From NCBI RefSeq assembly GCF_031877795.1, contig NC_133938.1:16400920-16464919 (forward strand): DNA of 64,000 bases, in the 5' to 3' direction. Position 1 is the stretch's first letter; each line of letters opens with the position of its first letter. This document shows positions 13,573-26,565 of the stretch, one piece after another. A program made the translations under genes and the position numbers. This DNA comes from Strix aluco (taxonomy: Eukaryota; Chordata; Aves; Strigiformes; Strigidae). A model generated the notes under the pieces. The model saw nothing but the letters and a program-made list of their open reading frames with translations, was not told the origin of the DNA and did not search any database.

Positions 13573-14204
13573 TGGTAGCTGAAATATTTTCTCTTGACAA
13601 AAATGGGAGTGAGTCCAGAAAAATACAGGATTGTGTATAATGAGGTCTTTGATCTTTCATTTACATCTGTGTTAAGTAGAAATAACCTCAGTGAAGCGAG
13701 TTGAGTTACAGAGTTAAATTCGTTTATAGGACAGGTTTGAGACATTGTCTAGTTCAGGTTATTTCCAGATCTTTTTTTCCATTAACTTCATGTGTTTACA
13801 TTAACACTTCTTTTTCTCTCTTCTATAAGAGAAACTTAGTAATGCAAAATAGTATTTGTATATAAAATTAGTAGACATATTCCAATCTCTGGGACAATCC
13901 TTGGGACAGATCCACTGAAGCTCAGAATTTTGCAGTCTGAGATTAAAAATGCCTCTAATTTAGCCCAGGCCCCCCAAAATCCTCGAGTGCCCCACTTCTA
14001 GAATACGGAGCATAGTCTTCACTGTGCAGCAACTCCTGCACACCTCTAAGCTGGAAAATCAGCTGAGGAACAGAAAACCTGCTCTCCAGGTTTTACATGA
14101 ATTAAATCCCTTTAATTAGTTGTAGGGGTTCTCGTTTCATTTTAACGCTAAGTTTTAACAGGCTTTAATGGAATAAAATTAATTTCCAGGAACACTACCA
14201 GCCA

Positions 14205-14720
14205 AAACCAGCCGAGGCCGCCCCGCGGCGCGCAGCCGCCGCCGCCGCCCGCCCCCCTCAGCACCGCCCCGCGCGAGCCCCGCCCGGCCGCCGCTCAGCT
14301 GCCCCCAGCGCGCATGCGCGGCGCCTGCGCTGCCGGCGCGCGGGGCAGAGGTCAGGGGTGAGGGGTCAGCTCGTGCCCGGCGGCAGCAGCATGGCCGGCG
14401 GCGGCGGCCCGGTGGGCTCTGCGGCGGAGGATGGGGGGCCGCCGGCCCCGGAGCGCGTTCTCTTCCCGCCGACCTTCAGCGTGTCCGAGATCAAGAACAA
14501 GCAGCGGCGGCACTTCATGTTCCTCCGCTGGAAGCAGCAGCAGAGAAAGGTGGGGGCGGGCTCGGTGTGGCGGCCGTCCGTGGAGGGCGGGGGAGGCCCC
14601 GGCCGGGCGGCGGGTCTGGCTAACGGATCGCTCTCCCTCTCCCACTAGGAGAAGCTGGCCGCCAAGAAGAAGCGGAGAAAGGAGCGAGAAGCCCTCGGAG
14701 ACAAAGTAAGGGCTCTGGCC
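14205..14720 (+). promoter_or_regulatory. RPF1: CpG-island promoter of RPF1
   Basis: The AT-rich flank changes abruptly at about 14205 into dense CG dinucleotides. These continue through RPF1 coding exons 1 and 2 and fade after 14720. The block just upstream of the start codon carries GCGCATGCGCGGCGCCTGCG near 14310, which contains the palindrome GCGCATGCGC typical of NRF1-type promoter sites. There is no clear TATA box. This fits a broad housekeeping promoter; the exact transcription start cannot be read from sequence. Confidence 0.75.
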
Positions 14721-17700
14721 GCAGCATGCCGTGGCGAGGCCGTCCCCGCTGCAGGGAGGGGGAGCTCCGCCGCGAACGGGGAAGGGTTCGCCTTGGTGAT
14801 AGTTCCTCAGCTCAGCCTTGTGCGGGGGCTCTTCCGTGTCGCGAGTGAAACGGTTTCTGCGCAGACTTCAGTGAAGTGGAGCAGGATAGCCTGCAGAGCC
14901 ACTATGTCGTATAGCAGAGGTATCAAAGAGTTCATCTTGGAAGCCTTGTTGGTACTGTGTTAAATGATGCTGTAGCCGGGCAGGATGAGTTTTAAGCTAA
15001 TAATGGTGTAAAGCACGCCCTTCCTGAAGTTTTCTCTGACCAATGTAATTGCTATGGCATTGTGTTGATGTCATTACTTCTGTATAAATTAAATTAATTA
15101 GATCTGACCAAACCCTGCCCAGACCAGTTGTCTGCTTTTTTCCAAGCCTAGCCATGAACAAGGGTTTTGCTTCTTTTCCTGAACTACTTCAAAAGCGTTT
15201 TGACAGTTGAAGACAGTCAGCTCTGAGTTCCTGTATTATCATAATCTCACAAGAGTAGTGTAAGTAAACAGAGTAAATGTTATAGATTACTGGTTGTTAA
15301 ATAGTAGATACCAAGGCTAAAATGTGTTGCTGTTGAAAGTACAGCTTTATTTTTTTTTTTCCCATGGAAGAGAAGTGGATAGAAAGTTCCCCTCTTTTTT
15401 TATTGTTTTATGTTTCTTAATTAGACTGAAATTAAGCAGTGTCACTGTTCTAGCAATGCTTTTCCTCCATGTGATGCTCTCTGGTGTCCCAATAACCTGT
15501 GCATATTTTTATTCAAGGCAATGTTGTAACTTCTTTTTTAAAAGCTGGCGTAAAATAAATAATACTTCTAATTCCATGTAAAATATATATAATATCATGG
15601 CAGTATGAATGTGTTTTTTGCAATACACTTAAAAATTACATGAAATTGTTAATAAACTTGTTTATTTTAGGCACCTCCAAAAGCCGTGCCAAAGACTATT
15701 GAAAATCAAAGAGAGTATGATGAAACAACTGTAGATCCCAATGATGAAGAGGTAACTGCTTAATCTCTGCATATGCTATTACGATAACTAGTGTTCACCT
15801 CCCTCCTGTTAAGGTGTTGATGGATTACTTTTTACATGTGATGGGTTCACTAAGAGGTGATGTCATTATTTCATTATCTACATTAGATAATTGCCTTTTG
15901 CATTACTGTTATTGGTAGTAAAACCTGCCAGTGTTCACCACACTAGGTTCTTAAAAATGTAAAAACCACATGCCTTGTGATGGTTAATTATACGATAGAA
16001 CTTGCGATTTGAAATTTTTCCTTCTAAATTCAATTTCATCAGAATTGAGATCAGTTTGAACAATTGTACTTCAATTTTTTCATATATGGTGGATTTACAA
16101 GACTTCTGTTCTTCCAGGTTGCTTTTGATGAAGCAACTGATGAATTTGCACCGTACTTCAACAGACAGACAGTTCCCAAGATTCTTATTACAACATCAGA
16201 CAGACCTCGTGGGGTATGTATGTTTTACTTGGAGAGTTGTGAGCAATTGGTTATAAGATACCAAGGTTTTCATGATTGGTAAATTAAATCTGAAAATAAT
16301 AGCTTTCACCTGTATTTTTTGCTGCTCTTTTAGTGACTATCAATAACCTTGTATATGTGTGTAACCTATTAGTTTCTCTAGCACCGTTTCCTTCATAACA
16401 AAAAAATCAACCTAATGCATATATTCTTGTATGTAAATGATCTGCATTACCTGATTGGGGAGATTACTGCCATTTGTGAAAACCATAAAAGAAGTGGTTT
16501 TAAAAATAGGAAAAACTACACCTCAAACAGTTTATCTGGAAACTCAGACATTAGTACCTGAAGTCATATTGTATTTTGAAATGTTACGAACTTTTTGTAA
16601 GCCAATGTTTTTAATGAGTTTGGAGGTTATGCTTTTGGAATTTTCCTGCTTTTCTATGATTGAGGAAAAAAAAAATCCTTTAAAAAAAAAAAGTCCGTGG
16701 TGTGCTGCATTCTTTACTGCAAATAATTTTTTTTCCACTGACTAAATTTAATAGCTTGTCTTCAGATTTTTATAGAGATACTGGAAGTAATATATCATCA
16801 GGGAGGGCAGCTGGAATGAGCAACCTTCCATTCTCCTAATATTTGAATTCGGCACTGTATTTACCACATTGCAACTTAACTCACCTGTGTTGCAGAGAAC
16901 AGTGAGATTCTGTGAACAACTGTCTACTGTTATACCTAACTCGCATGTCTACTATCGAAGAGGACTGGCTTTGAAAAGAATTATTCCACAGTGTATTGCA
17001 AGGGACTTCACAGATTTAATCGTCATTAATGAAGATCGCAAAATACCAAGTATCCTTTCCTGTGTTTATTAAAATAGATAAACTAGTTCTGGACCTGTTA
17101 GGGAAAGAAGATACTTCTGTAGCGTGCATCAAAGATCTACTTTATTCCGGATTTTTTCTCTTCACTGTGCAGCTTACAGTGTAACTACAGTTAGGAATCA
17201 CTGTGCCAACTTGACTATCTGATGGCTAATGGAACTTTGGAATTATTAAAGTGTTTTGGCTTTTTTTTTACTTTGTAATGCATGGATAAACATTGTTATT
17301 ATTTCAGTAAGTTTAAGTTTGATTAATTAACAAGTTTTTCTGACCAAGAAGTTCCATTTAGTTTTGCTGACTAGACAAAACATTAGTAAGTAAGAAAGCC
17401 ATAGAAGGTGGCTCTGGTTAGGTACTGAAACAAAATTTAATGGGCTTATTTCAGAACATTAGTTAACTAGTTTATTTCAGAACATTAGTTAACTAGTTTA
17501 TGAATGTATGTTCAAAAATATAATGAAACCTTGTAAATCAGGCATAGGTTATGGGTATAATACTCTAATGTAATACCACATTTCACAGAAAATGTTCCTC
17601 AGTAAATTACATGCTGAATTTTACCAGCCTTTTTTTTTTTAACTGTGAACAGATGGCCTTCTGCTAAGTCATCTGCCTGATGGTCCAACTGCTCATTTTA

Positions 17701-19903
17701 GAATGAGTAGTGTCCGTTTGCGTAAAGAAATAAAGGTGAGACTCCAACAAAATAAAAAAAAAAAAAGGTAGAGTACTCTAATGATAAATACGTTCAGTCT
17801 ACTTGAACTGTCAGAACTGGTTGTGCTTCTGTATGATTCAGCTGATCTTGTAAAGGTGGGGGGTTTTTTTATAAGCTAGCAGGAGGCCAAGGACTAGTAT
17901 ATTCTATTTCCATTGCAGCATATTTCCATTTTCATTGTTTTTTGCTGAATTTCTTCAAGTATTTTTATACTTGTGCCATTAAATAGCAGCTGATAACCTA
18001 CATCAACAGGGAATACCCAATGTATAGTATACACACAATAGGGTATATAAAAATCAGCAGTATAAAATATTTCAATAGATGTAGTTCCTAGTCTTTAATA
18101 GAACATAGTTTTTCTTATTCTTACAGACCTGTCACCTCTTCTGTAGTAAGTATTACTTAGCCCTAAATAATTTGCAGTAAAATACTCTTTTGAAATAAGT
18201 TTTTAAATTTCATCTGTTCTTATTAAAGAAGAATCCAATGTACTCTTTAGTCCCATATGCTCTTAGTTGATATTAGTACACAGAGAAGACTCCTATGGTT
18301 CATAGACTGCATTATTTGCTGTAACAGGTGCTGCCAGGAGTGGAAATAGGTGCAGGAGAGAGGAAATGTAAAATTATTTTTCATTCAATGTACACTGTTG
18401 ACCCAAATATCCTTATGTTACCAGCTGCTCCTTTATTTGTATATATGAATGTAGGTTGTGTTTGAAAACATGGTTAGGGTATGTTACCAGCCCTGTTACA
18501 AGAAGTTGGCCCTGGTTGTCCTCCCCATATTTTATTTCAGACTCTTCTTTGGTAATATATTAAAATCCTTTTGCATTTGATCTATTCTCTGCATTCTTAC
18601 CTATTACTTTCATTTCAGCGAAAAGGCAAAGAGCCCACAGAACATGTACCTGAAATAATCCTGAATAATTTTACAACACGACTGGGCCATTCTGTTGGTC
18701 GCATGTTTGCTTCTCTCTTCCCACATGATCCTCAGTTCATTGGAAGACAAGTAGCTACATTTCACAACCAACGAGACTACATCTTTTTCAGATTCCACAG
18801 GTGACGTTTTCCACAAAACCCACAAGTGAGAGGGAATGTTCTTGTAACTTATTTTGTAATTTTTATTTTTCTCTTCCCCAAGATATATCTTCAAGAGTGA
18901 AAAGAAAGTAGGAATTCAAGAACTTGGGCCACGTTTTACATTAAAGCTGAGGTCTCTTCAAAAAGGAACCTTTGATTCCAAATTTGGAGAATATGAATGG
19001 ATTCATAAGGTATGTCTAAGTAATAATGACAGTCCTGCTCGGGAAGGGAGACTAAATCTGACATGAAATGTAACCACAAATCTTAGCCTAAAAAGAGCAG
19101 TATAAATGCAGTTCTCAATATGGAAGTGTTTAACTGAAATATTTAGAGGTGTATTTTGAGAAATACGCAAAGTAGAAGCATTCTGCTATATTGCAAGTCA
19201 AAAATAAAAATAGCAAGGATGATGAGTATCAATATACCATTGACTACTTATTTGCAGAATGTATTTTCTTTAAAATAAACAGATATAAGCAAATGTGAAA
19301 AATGCTCCCCTGGTATAAGCTATTACTGGGAGCCTAATAAACTTGACTAGAGCTATTTTTGTGCACGGTGAATGCAAGAATCAACGTACAAATTATTAAG
19401 CTATTTACATAAATGTCAGTTCTTAATAGCAAATGGAAAGTAACACTGACCTCTGCACATAAGTGAAATGGAAGTATTACTCTAGGCAATGATAAATTAC
19501 TTTTCCAGTCATTTTTACCATAGAATTGCAGTGGAGTGGCAAGACTTAGAAGTGAGTATCCAAACTATACCAGAAGGAAAGTTCCAATACTCCTGGTGTA
19601 GTCCATGAAATGGGTAATCTTGTTTGTTTTACACTTTGTCTACTGTCAGTAGACAGAGAGCTGCTACATGTTCTTTAGTTCTAAATCAGTAATCTCTAAT
19701 TCTTCTCCCTTGTTAGTCCTGAAAACCTCACTCTAAAGACTCAACTACGCTGTCACTGTGACATATTTCATTGCCTACCCCACTGTAAACCAGAGTGGTT
19801 GCCCTTGATTGTATCCTGTTGCATGAACTTGCTGGTTAATAACTTTTCTTTTAAATTTCAGCGCCGAGAAATGGACACAAGTAGAAGAAAATTTCACTTA
19901 TAA
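14391..19903 (+). CDS. RPF1: Ribosome production factor 1 (Brix domain)
   Basis: RPF1 is a nucleolar factor for 60S subunit assembly and 27S pre-rRNA processing; its Brix domain binds RNA. Nine coding exons join in phase: 14391-14549, 14649-14705, 15671-15751, 16118-16213, 16896-17049, 17653-17735, 18619-18800, 18883-19009 and 19862-19903, giving 326 residues. The human protein is about 349, and the difference is mostly at the N-terminus. Residues 30-72 are rich in Lys, Arg and Gln. The Brix region runs from about residue 118 to 312, with [52 protein letters not shown] and [20 protein letters not shown]. The protein ends [12 protein letters not shown]. The ATG has A at -3 and G at +4. Introns are GT-AG. 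No stop or frame break was seen, so the gene looks intact. Confidence 0.96.
17446..17497 (+). repeat. Exact 26-bp tandem duplication
   Basis: Two identical 26-base units lie head to tail at 17446-17471 and 17472-17497, each beginning TTATTTCAGAACATTAG. A further TTA follows the second copy. They lie in RPF1 intron 5, about 155 bases before exon 6. Each unit contains a TTTCAG that resembles a 3' splice site. The perfect identity suggests a recent duplication. Confidence 0.85.
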
Positions 19904-20257
19904 GGGCCAGCTGTCTGCCAGTTGCTGGTGACCAGAAATACAACTGCTTTGAACTATGGATTATCTCAGACTCCTAACTAATGATGATACTGAATAGTAT
20001 CTGTCTGCAGAAAGACAAACTGCAAACATTAAAACTTTCTACGGAAGCAGATCAAGTAGGACGCATCTTTCTTTCCGATGTAGCTAAATCCAACATGACA
20101 AGGATGGTGACTCCAGTTTAGCAGGAAATGGCAATGTCAGAGCAGTCTATAATTTAGCTATCACTGAAGATTTGTCATGACTGCTGCCATGCTGTAGAGA
20201 TAAATTACACTTTGCAACATCAAAGACAGTAAATATTTTGGTTAAAGATACTCTCAA

Positions 20258-20263
20258 AATAAA
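20258..20263 (+). terminator. RPF1: RPF1 polyadenylation signal
   Basis: AATAAA lies about 355 bases after the RPF1 stop codon. A T-rich stretch begins about 20 bases further on at 20284, as expected for a cleavage site and downstream element. This gives a short 3' UTR. Confidence 0.7.
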
Positions 20264-23200
20264 GTATTTCTAGTCATACAGCTTTTTTTTTTTCCTGTTA
20301 AGTGGCTAAACCCAGATGTCTTCCATTAATCAGGTAAGATAAATATTTTAAATCTCTTTCTAACTTACAGTATGGTGATAGTTTTCCAAAAATGGTCTAT
20401 CTGGAGAACACTGAGAAGGCTGTATGCAACCCGGGAAGTCTGGTATTTTAAAATTTCATTAACTTCTTGCATAAAATAGCCATGTTGCTGAAGTTACAAA
20501 AATATGTTTGACTCCAACAGCTATGTCTTCTGTAAATGTCATATTTAGAAGAGGTATATACCCAAAGCAGTTGATATACTTGTATATAAAAAGAATTAAA
20601 CATCAATGGGAAAGAATTTGTAAGGCCAGGTTACAGAAGTACATCAAGGTATCTCATCTAAAAATTCTGCTCAGCTGAACATGTGAGGTCTCTTCAGCCT
20701 CATAGCTGTACTGGAGTTGGTATTACCTGCAGAATAAACTACTGTTCTGCCTTAAGACTGCATTCACTGGCAGCTAAAAAGCTAAGTTTTCTTTGAATTA
20801 CTTTATTTTCATATGCAGCTATAAGAAGTGCTTTTTCATATTTACCTAAAGAGTAAGATGGCTCATAAAGTAAGTAATCTACTAGAGTAGAATTACTCTT
20901 TCAGATAAAGAATAATTAAGTTACTCTTTGCCTTGATTTGATGTCTGTGATAATAGGACAGCTGTATAGTTGAATTAGAAGCTAACAGACAAAAATATTT
21001 TTTCTGTTCTATTTCTATTGTGCTTCTAAGTATAGTACTGATGAAGCTTCATTGTTTTGTAAGACTATCAACCCCAGGCAAACTTGCATGGACTATTTAA
21101 AGACAGACTCTTGTATATCCTCTCCAGCTGCTGCAGAGTGATGCAGTAACTGGTGAGGTGTCAATATATCCAGAAGTTAATCGACTTATTACAGTAATTT
21201 CAAGGCCAGACAAAGTCAAGACACTTTTATTTTTTGCTTGGCATATAAAACTGATTCCCTTATGAAACAGAAGTATTATAACTAGCATACAGTTCATTTG
21301 GAGAGGTAGATGGTAAGAGGTTTGACGACAGTAGCAATTTTACAATTAGATTTGGCACATTAAAGCTAAGCTTTTGTACAGACTTCAAACCAGGCCACTC
21401 CTTGAGGCACTCTGCCCATACACACATCAGCAGCTAGGAAAAGATGCTAACAGATCTGAAAAACAAAACCAAAATGCAGTTAGAAACTTAATGCTAAATG
21501 AAGCAACTCTATGTCTAAGAACATGTACCTTCAGAGTATGCCATGGACAGCTGTTTAGAAAAAAAAAAATCCTCTTTTTGCACAGCTGTTTTATAAAACT
21601 ATTAGTTTACAAAATAAACTTTTAAAAGCATGAAGCTAGCCCCAAGGTTACACGAAGATAATCAAAACTGTTACAAAGGTACTGAAGCTTAATGTCTCCT
21701 GGAAGCCAAACTGCTAAGTGGAAGGACAGAAAAAGTTGTTCCCAGTCACTTGGTGCCTACAGAAGTACCAGGTATCTACTTTGCCTTTGAAAAAAGCAAG
21801 GGAGTCTGTGTAACTAAATACACTTCCTCTGCACGGAGGTGGTGCTGACTGTGCAAACATGGAACTCTACTGGCTCATCGTGAAAACACCAGGATTACAA
21901 CTAATTTCCTATTTTGAGGAAGCGCTTGTAAGAGATACAGTGAAGAAGTTTTCCATATAGGTAGTGTCACTAAAACTGCTGTTCTAATGAATTTTGCCTG
22001 TAACATCAGCAGAAACAAGTGCTCCATTCCAAAGTGAGAAAGGGGGAAGGTAAGGGCTGTAACTGAGAAAGAAACTAATTTAAGCCTTTTATGCCCTGTG
22101 TGAGACAGAGGAGACTTTACTTCCTGACATACACACCCAGGAATTACTAGACTTTGGCAAACCTCAGTGGGGAACTGTATGTGTCACTGATTAAAGTGCA
22201 GTTTGTCTTTTTATAGGTTAACAATCTATAATTCTTACAGATGAACCGATTTCTTCCTTGAATTACTGCTTAAAGCTGAAGCTACAGTAGTGTGAACACA
22301 AGTCAGTGTCCAGGAATAGTACCTTTTAAAGAAGAATCCTTGATAAAATTCAAATAGAAATAACTTTAAAAGCTACAGTAACTCTAAAGCATGTTTCAGT
22401 TACACTGCTGCAATACAATGCTCAAAACAATAGGGGAAGTGTTTTTGTTTGTTAAGTAGTCAAGCATCAATGCCCATACTGTCACTACTCTGGTCTTTAC
22501 TAGCATGAACGCCCTTGTTTACACACAAACTTTTAAAAGCTTTCTACAGTCTGCCTGAGGGGAGAAAGAACAATTTTAATGACTCAGTGGTCACCTTTCT
22601 ATAAAACTTCTTAAATAACACAACTTAAATCTAGCAAACTACAATTCTTTGGGTGTTGGAAGTCAGCTACAAAATAAGAATTCTTCAAGGTTAAGAATTG
22701 TTATGAGATTTCTAAGGATTGTGAACTATGGTTAACTGCATATCAGGTACTTCAAAATAACATTTATGCTCTAACCCCCAACAGATCCAAGTCAAGTAGT
22801 GGTGGGAAAGAAGGACAAGATAGAATTATCGTGCATTTACTGTGGGCAAAATATCAAATTACTGTGACTCTCGGAGTCTTGGTGAGACAACTGTGAATCT
22901 AAAACTCCCCTTTCTAAATAGTTTAGTCTAAAATCTCATCACCAGAATTTTCAAGAAATGCCAGATTAGTAGTCTTCACAGTGACAGCAGTAGTGCTGAT
23001 CAACCTATAGAAGTTTTGGTATGAAAATCCAAATGAGTATGCAGCTGTTTCTAGTTATTTAAACTGCTACCTATGTAGTAGCTTAACTGAGTGGAGTATG
23101 GGCCTTGATACAATTCCTAGAGCACATACTTTTTTACTTTTCCCTTATAGGGCATGCCCTATAGGGGACAGCGCTCTTCTCAGAGACCACCACTAATCTA

Positions 23201-23664
23201 TCTTTGGAAGTACTCTTAAAAGTTCAAGAACTATAGTCTGCTTCATCTGCCACAATCAGGATTGACCATGTATGCTGTCAGGAGAGTAATCCTATGGGAG
23301 AAAAGGGAAATAGTACCCTTAGACAGAAGGAAGATACAGCAGAAGCACTGTACAGCCAGGTTAGTCCAAATAGCAGCTCCGTAGTAGCTGGCCCCACTAC
23401 CACTTTGCTGCAGTAACAGAAACTGGTGGAAGCTCCGCAGCAGCTAAATGCTACTCGTAATACTTAGCATCTCCAGTACAGAGCTATGACCAGAATAGGG
23501 GAAGAGGAGTCCAAAATGGGGATCTAGACCAACACCAGCTGCCTCTTCTGAATATTTTTAATACAGGCAGTCTCATTTAAAGCCAGCTGTTTTTAATGAC
23601 AGAATAGTTTATGAATCTTAATTCAAGAACTTACCACTGAAAGATACCGAAGTAGTTCACGTAA
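20264..23664. other. Shared 3' flank between RPF1 and GNG5
   Basis: RPF1 and GNG5 converge here. I saw no exon or clear repeat. Candidate polyadenylation signals for GNG5, read on the minus strand, are ATTAAA at about 23590-23600 and about 23550-23557, and AATAAA at 21226-21231. The first pair would give a 3' UTR of about 70-130 bases, the last one of about 2.4 kb. Nothing in the sequence alone decides between them. Confidence 0.45.
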
Positions 23665-24975
<1,311 letters not shown>

Positions 24976-25199
24976 GGTGGGAGCGGCGGCGGGCACGGCA
25001 GGCGGCGGCACACCCAGCACAACTTCCCGGCGCGTCCCAAACTCTCTGGCCCGCCGGCGCCTGCGCAACCGCCGCCGCCGGGGTCGCCGCGGCCGCGGGG
25101 GGCGCTGCGGGGCCGCTGGCGGGCGGCGGCAGCAGCCCCGGGGTGAGGTAGGACGGGCGGCCCCGAGCCGGGCTGCGGTCCGGGTGTCTCCGTAGTGCT

Positions 25200-26471
25200 T
25201 GTAGTTCGTGGTGGTTCTCCTGCGGGGTCTGCATGCCCGGGGAGGGGGAGCCGCCTGGAAACACATAAATAAGATTCCCACCTCCCCATTTATCTATAAA
25301 GTGGATTACAAGAAAAGATACCATTAAGACCAAGGTGGCAAGCCTTGGTGATAATATCCAGTGAATTACTAGTTGGAAGCTTGTTTTGAGGTATAATGAA
25401 TGAAGTTACTAACTTTGCTCTCGCCAGCATGTTTGGGTCTTGGCTCCAGCCTAGAGGAGGTGGGTGTTTACTGCAGAAAGTGTCCGGGAGTGACCGTGAA
25501 GCCTGGAATAATGGCACGGGGTGACATGTTGTAATGGGGAATGCAACATCTTGCATATATACAGGGGCTAATGGGAAGAACTTGTGCTGTAACCTGCTGT
25601 GTCTTTGGTTGAGAGTAACTGGAGAAGTGACGGGATGTTAAAGTCACGTCCTTTGTGAGAGCTTGTGGTGGGGTAATTGTGAAGAGGCAAGTAAAGACCC
25701 TTTTAAGTAGGTGCTTCCCACTGACACAAGGAAATCTTAATTCCACCACATGGAGCTAGGGCGAGACCTCGAAGGTCACTTGGAAGGTCTGGCCACTTGT
25801 GCTCAAGAACAGGTGAATCAGAAGTAGGGATAGGGGAAAGAGCTGCTAAGGTGATCAGCAGAACAGCGAGAGTGCTCAGCAAGCTGAAAATCACGAGATT
25901 TGTAACCTCAGGTGCTGTAAGAGCCCTCAAAGTGAGAGCACTGAGGAAAGTCATAACAAGGTTAGGGCAGAACCATGTTTTATAGTATATGAAAGGATTT
26001 TTCTGACAGAGTTGCCTGGCACTGTCAGGTTTCCTTAGAATACTGCGTTTGGCTGGTGCAGTGTGCCGTGCATGTGGCTTGGCTGAAGTTCACAATAACT
26101 GTCCCTTTATCAGAGGTAAACCCAGAGCCTGCAAGAATCCCATTTTGTGGAGATTTAGGTCTGCATCTTTAGGAAAACAGTACAATTGTGTAGAAAATTA
26201 TATACAACCAAAGTATTTTTGTAAAAGGGGAGAAAATGTCAAGAGGAAATAATACTCCAGGGCAGATCTTGGAGCTGCAGGGCTGTGATTTAGCAATTCC
26301 CCTAGTTACTTAGGTGATACTTGTGTAGAAGGTGTGGTTCAGTCTGTTTGTCTGCAGTTAGCTGGAAGCTGTCTGCCTCAGCACAGAAACAACTTTTCCA
26401 TTTTCATAAATGGAAAGAAGTACAGTAAATGAAAATAAAGGATATTAATGGAGTAACTTCTCTCGTAACAG
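25200..26471 (+). other. SPATA1: 5' flank or first intron of SPATA1
   Basis: This stretch links the CpG island to the first coding exon of SPATA1. No coding exon is supported. A TCGTAACAG acceptor ends at 26471, just before the exon that holds the SPATA1 start codon. An untranslated first exon must therefore lie upstream, most likely in the CpG island. Confidence 0.5.
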
Positions 26472-26477
26472 ATTATC

Positions 26478-26522
26478 ATGAAACTCATTCTTAAAGAATG
26501 CTTCGATCAAAAAGAAAATTAG
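26478..26522 (+). other. Short upstream open frame in SPATA1 5' UTR
   Basis: An ATG six bases into the first coding exon opens a 14-codon frame that closes with TAG. It is out of frame with the SPATA1 start at 26566, which lies 44 bases after its stop. It has C at -1 and T at -3, a poor initiation context, so its effect on translation may be small. Confidence 0.4.
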
Positions 26523-26565
26523 AAAGCCCACCCGGAATTCATTGTGATCAAGTACAGGGACCAAT

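Larger units (their letters stand above)
1..14200. other. Intergenic region upstream of RPF1
   Basis: No coding exon could be supported in this stretch. The open frames are short, share no recognisable family motifs, and do not pair with splice sites in a consistent phase. The base composition is AT-rich with simple T and A runs. Its recognisable content is repeat relics, listed separately: two ancient CR1 tails, a MIR-like relic, a CR1 reverse transcriptase fragment and a G homopolymer. Distal regulatory elements may be present, but sequence reading alone cannot establish them. In mammals the side of this block beyond RPF1 carries the uricase, DNASE2B and SAMD13 genes; I did not recognise exons of any of them here. 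Confidence 0.6.

Noticed and set aside
1-14200. A uricase, DNASE2B or SAMD13 remnant, expected from the mammalian gene order
   Set aside because: I looked for the conserved motifs of these proteins and did not find a convincing block. A translated search would be needed to exclude a degraded copy.
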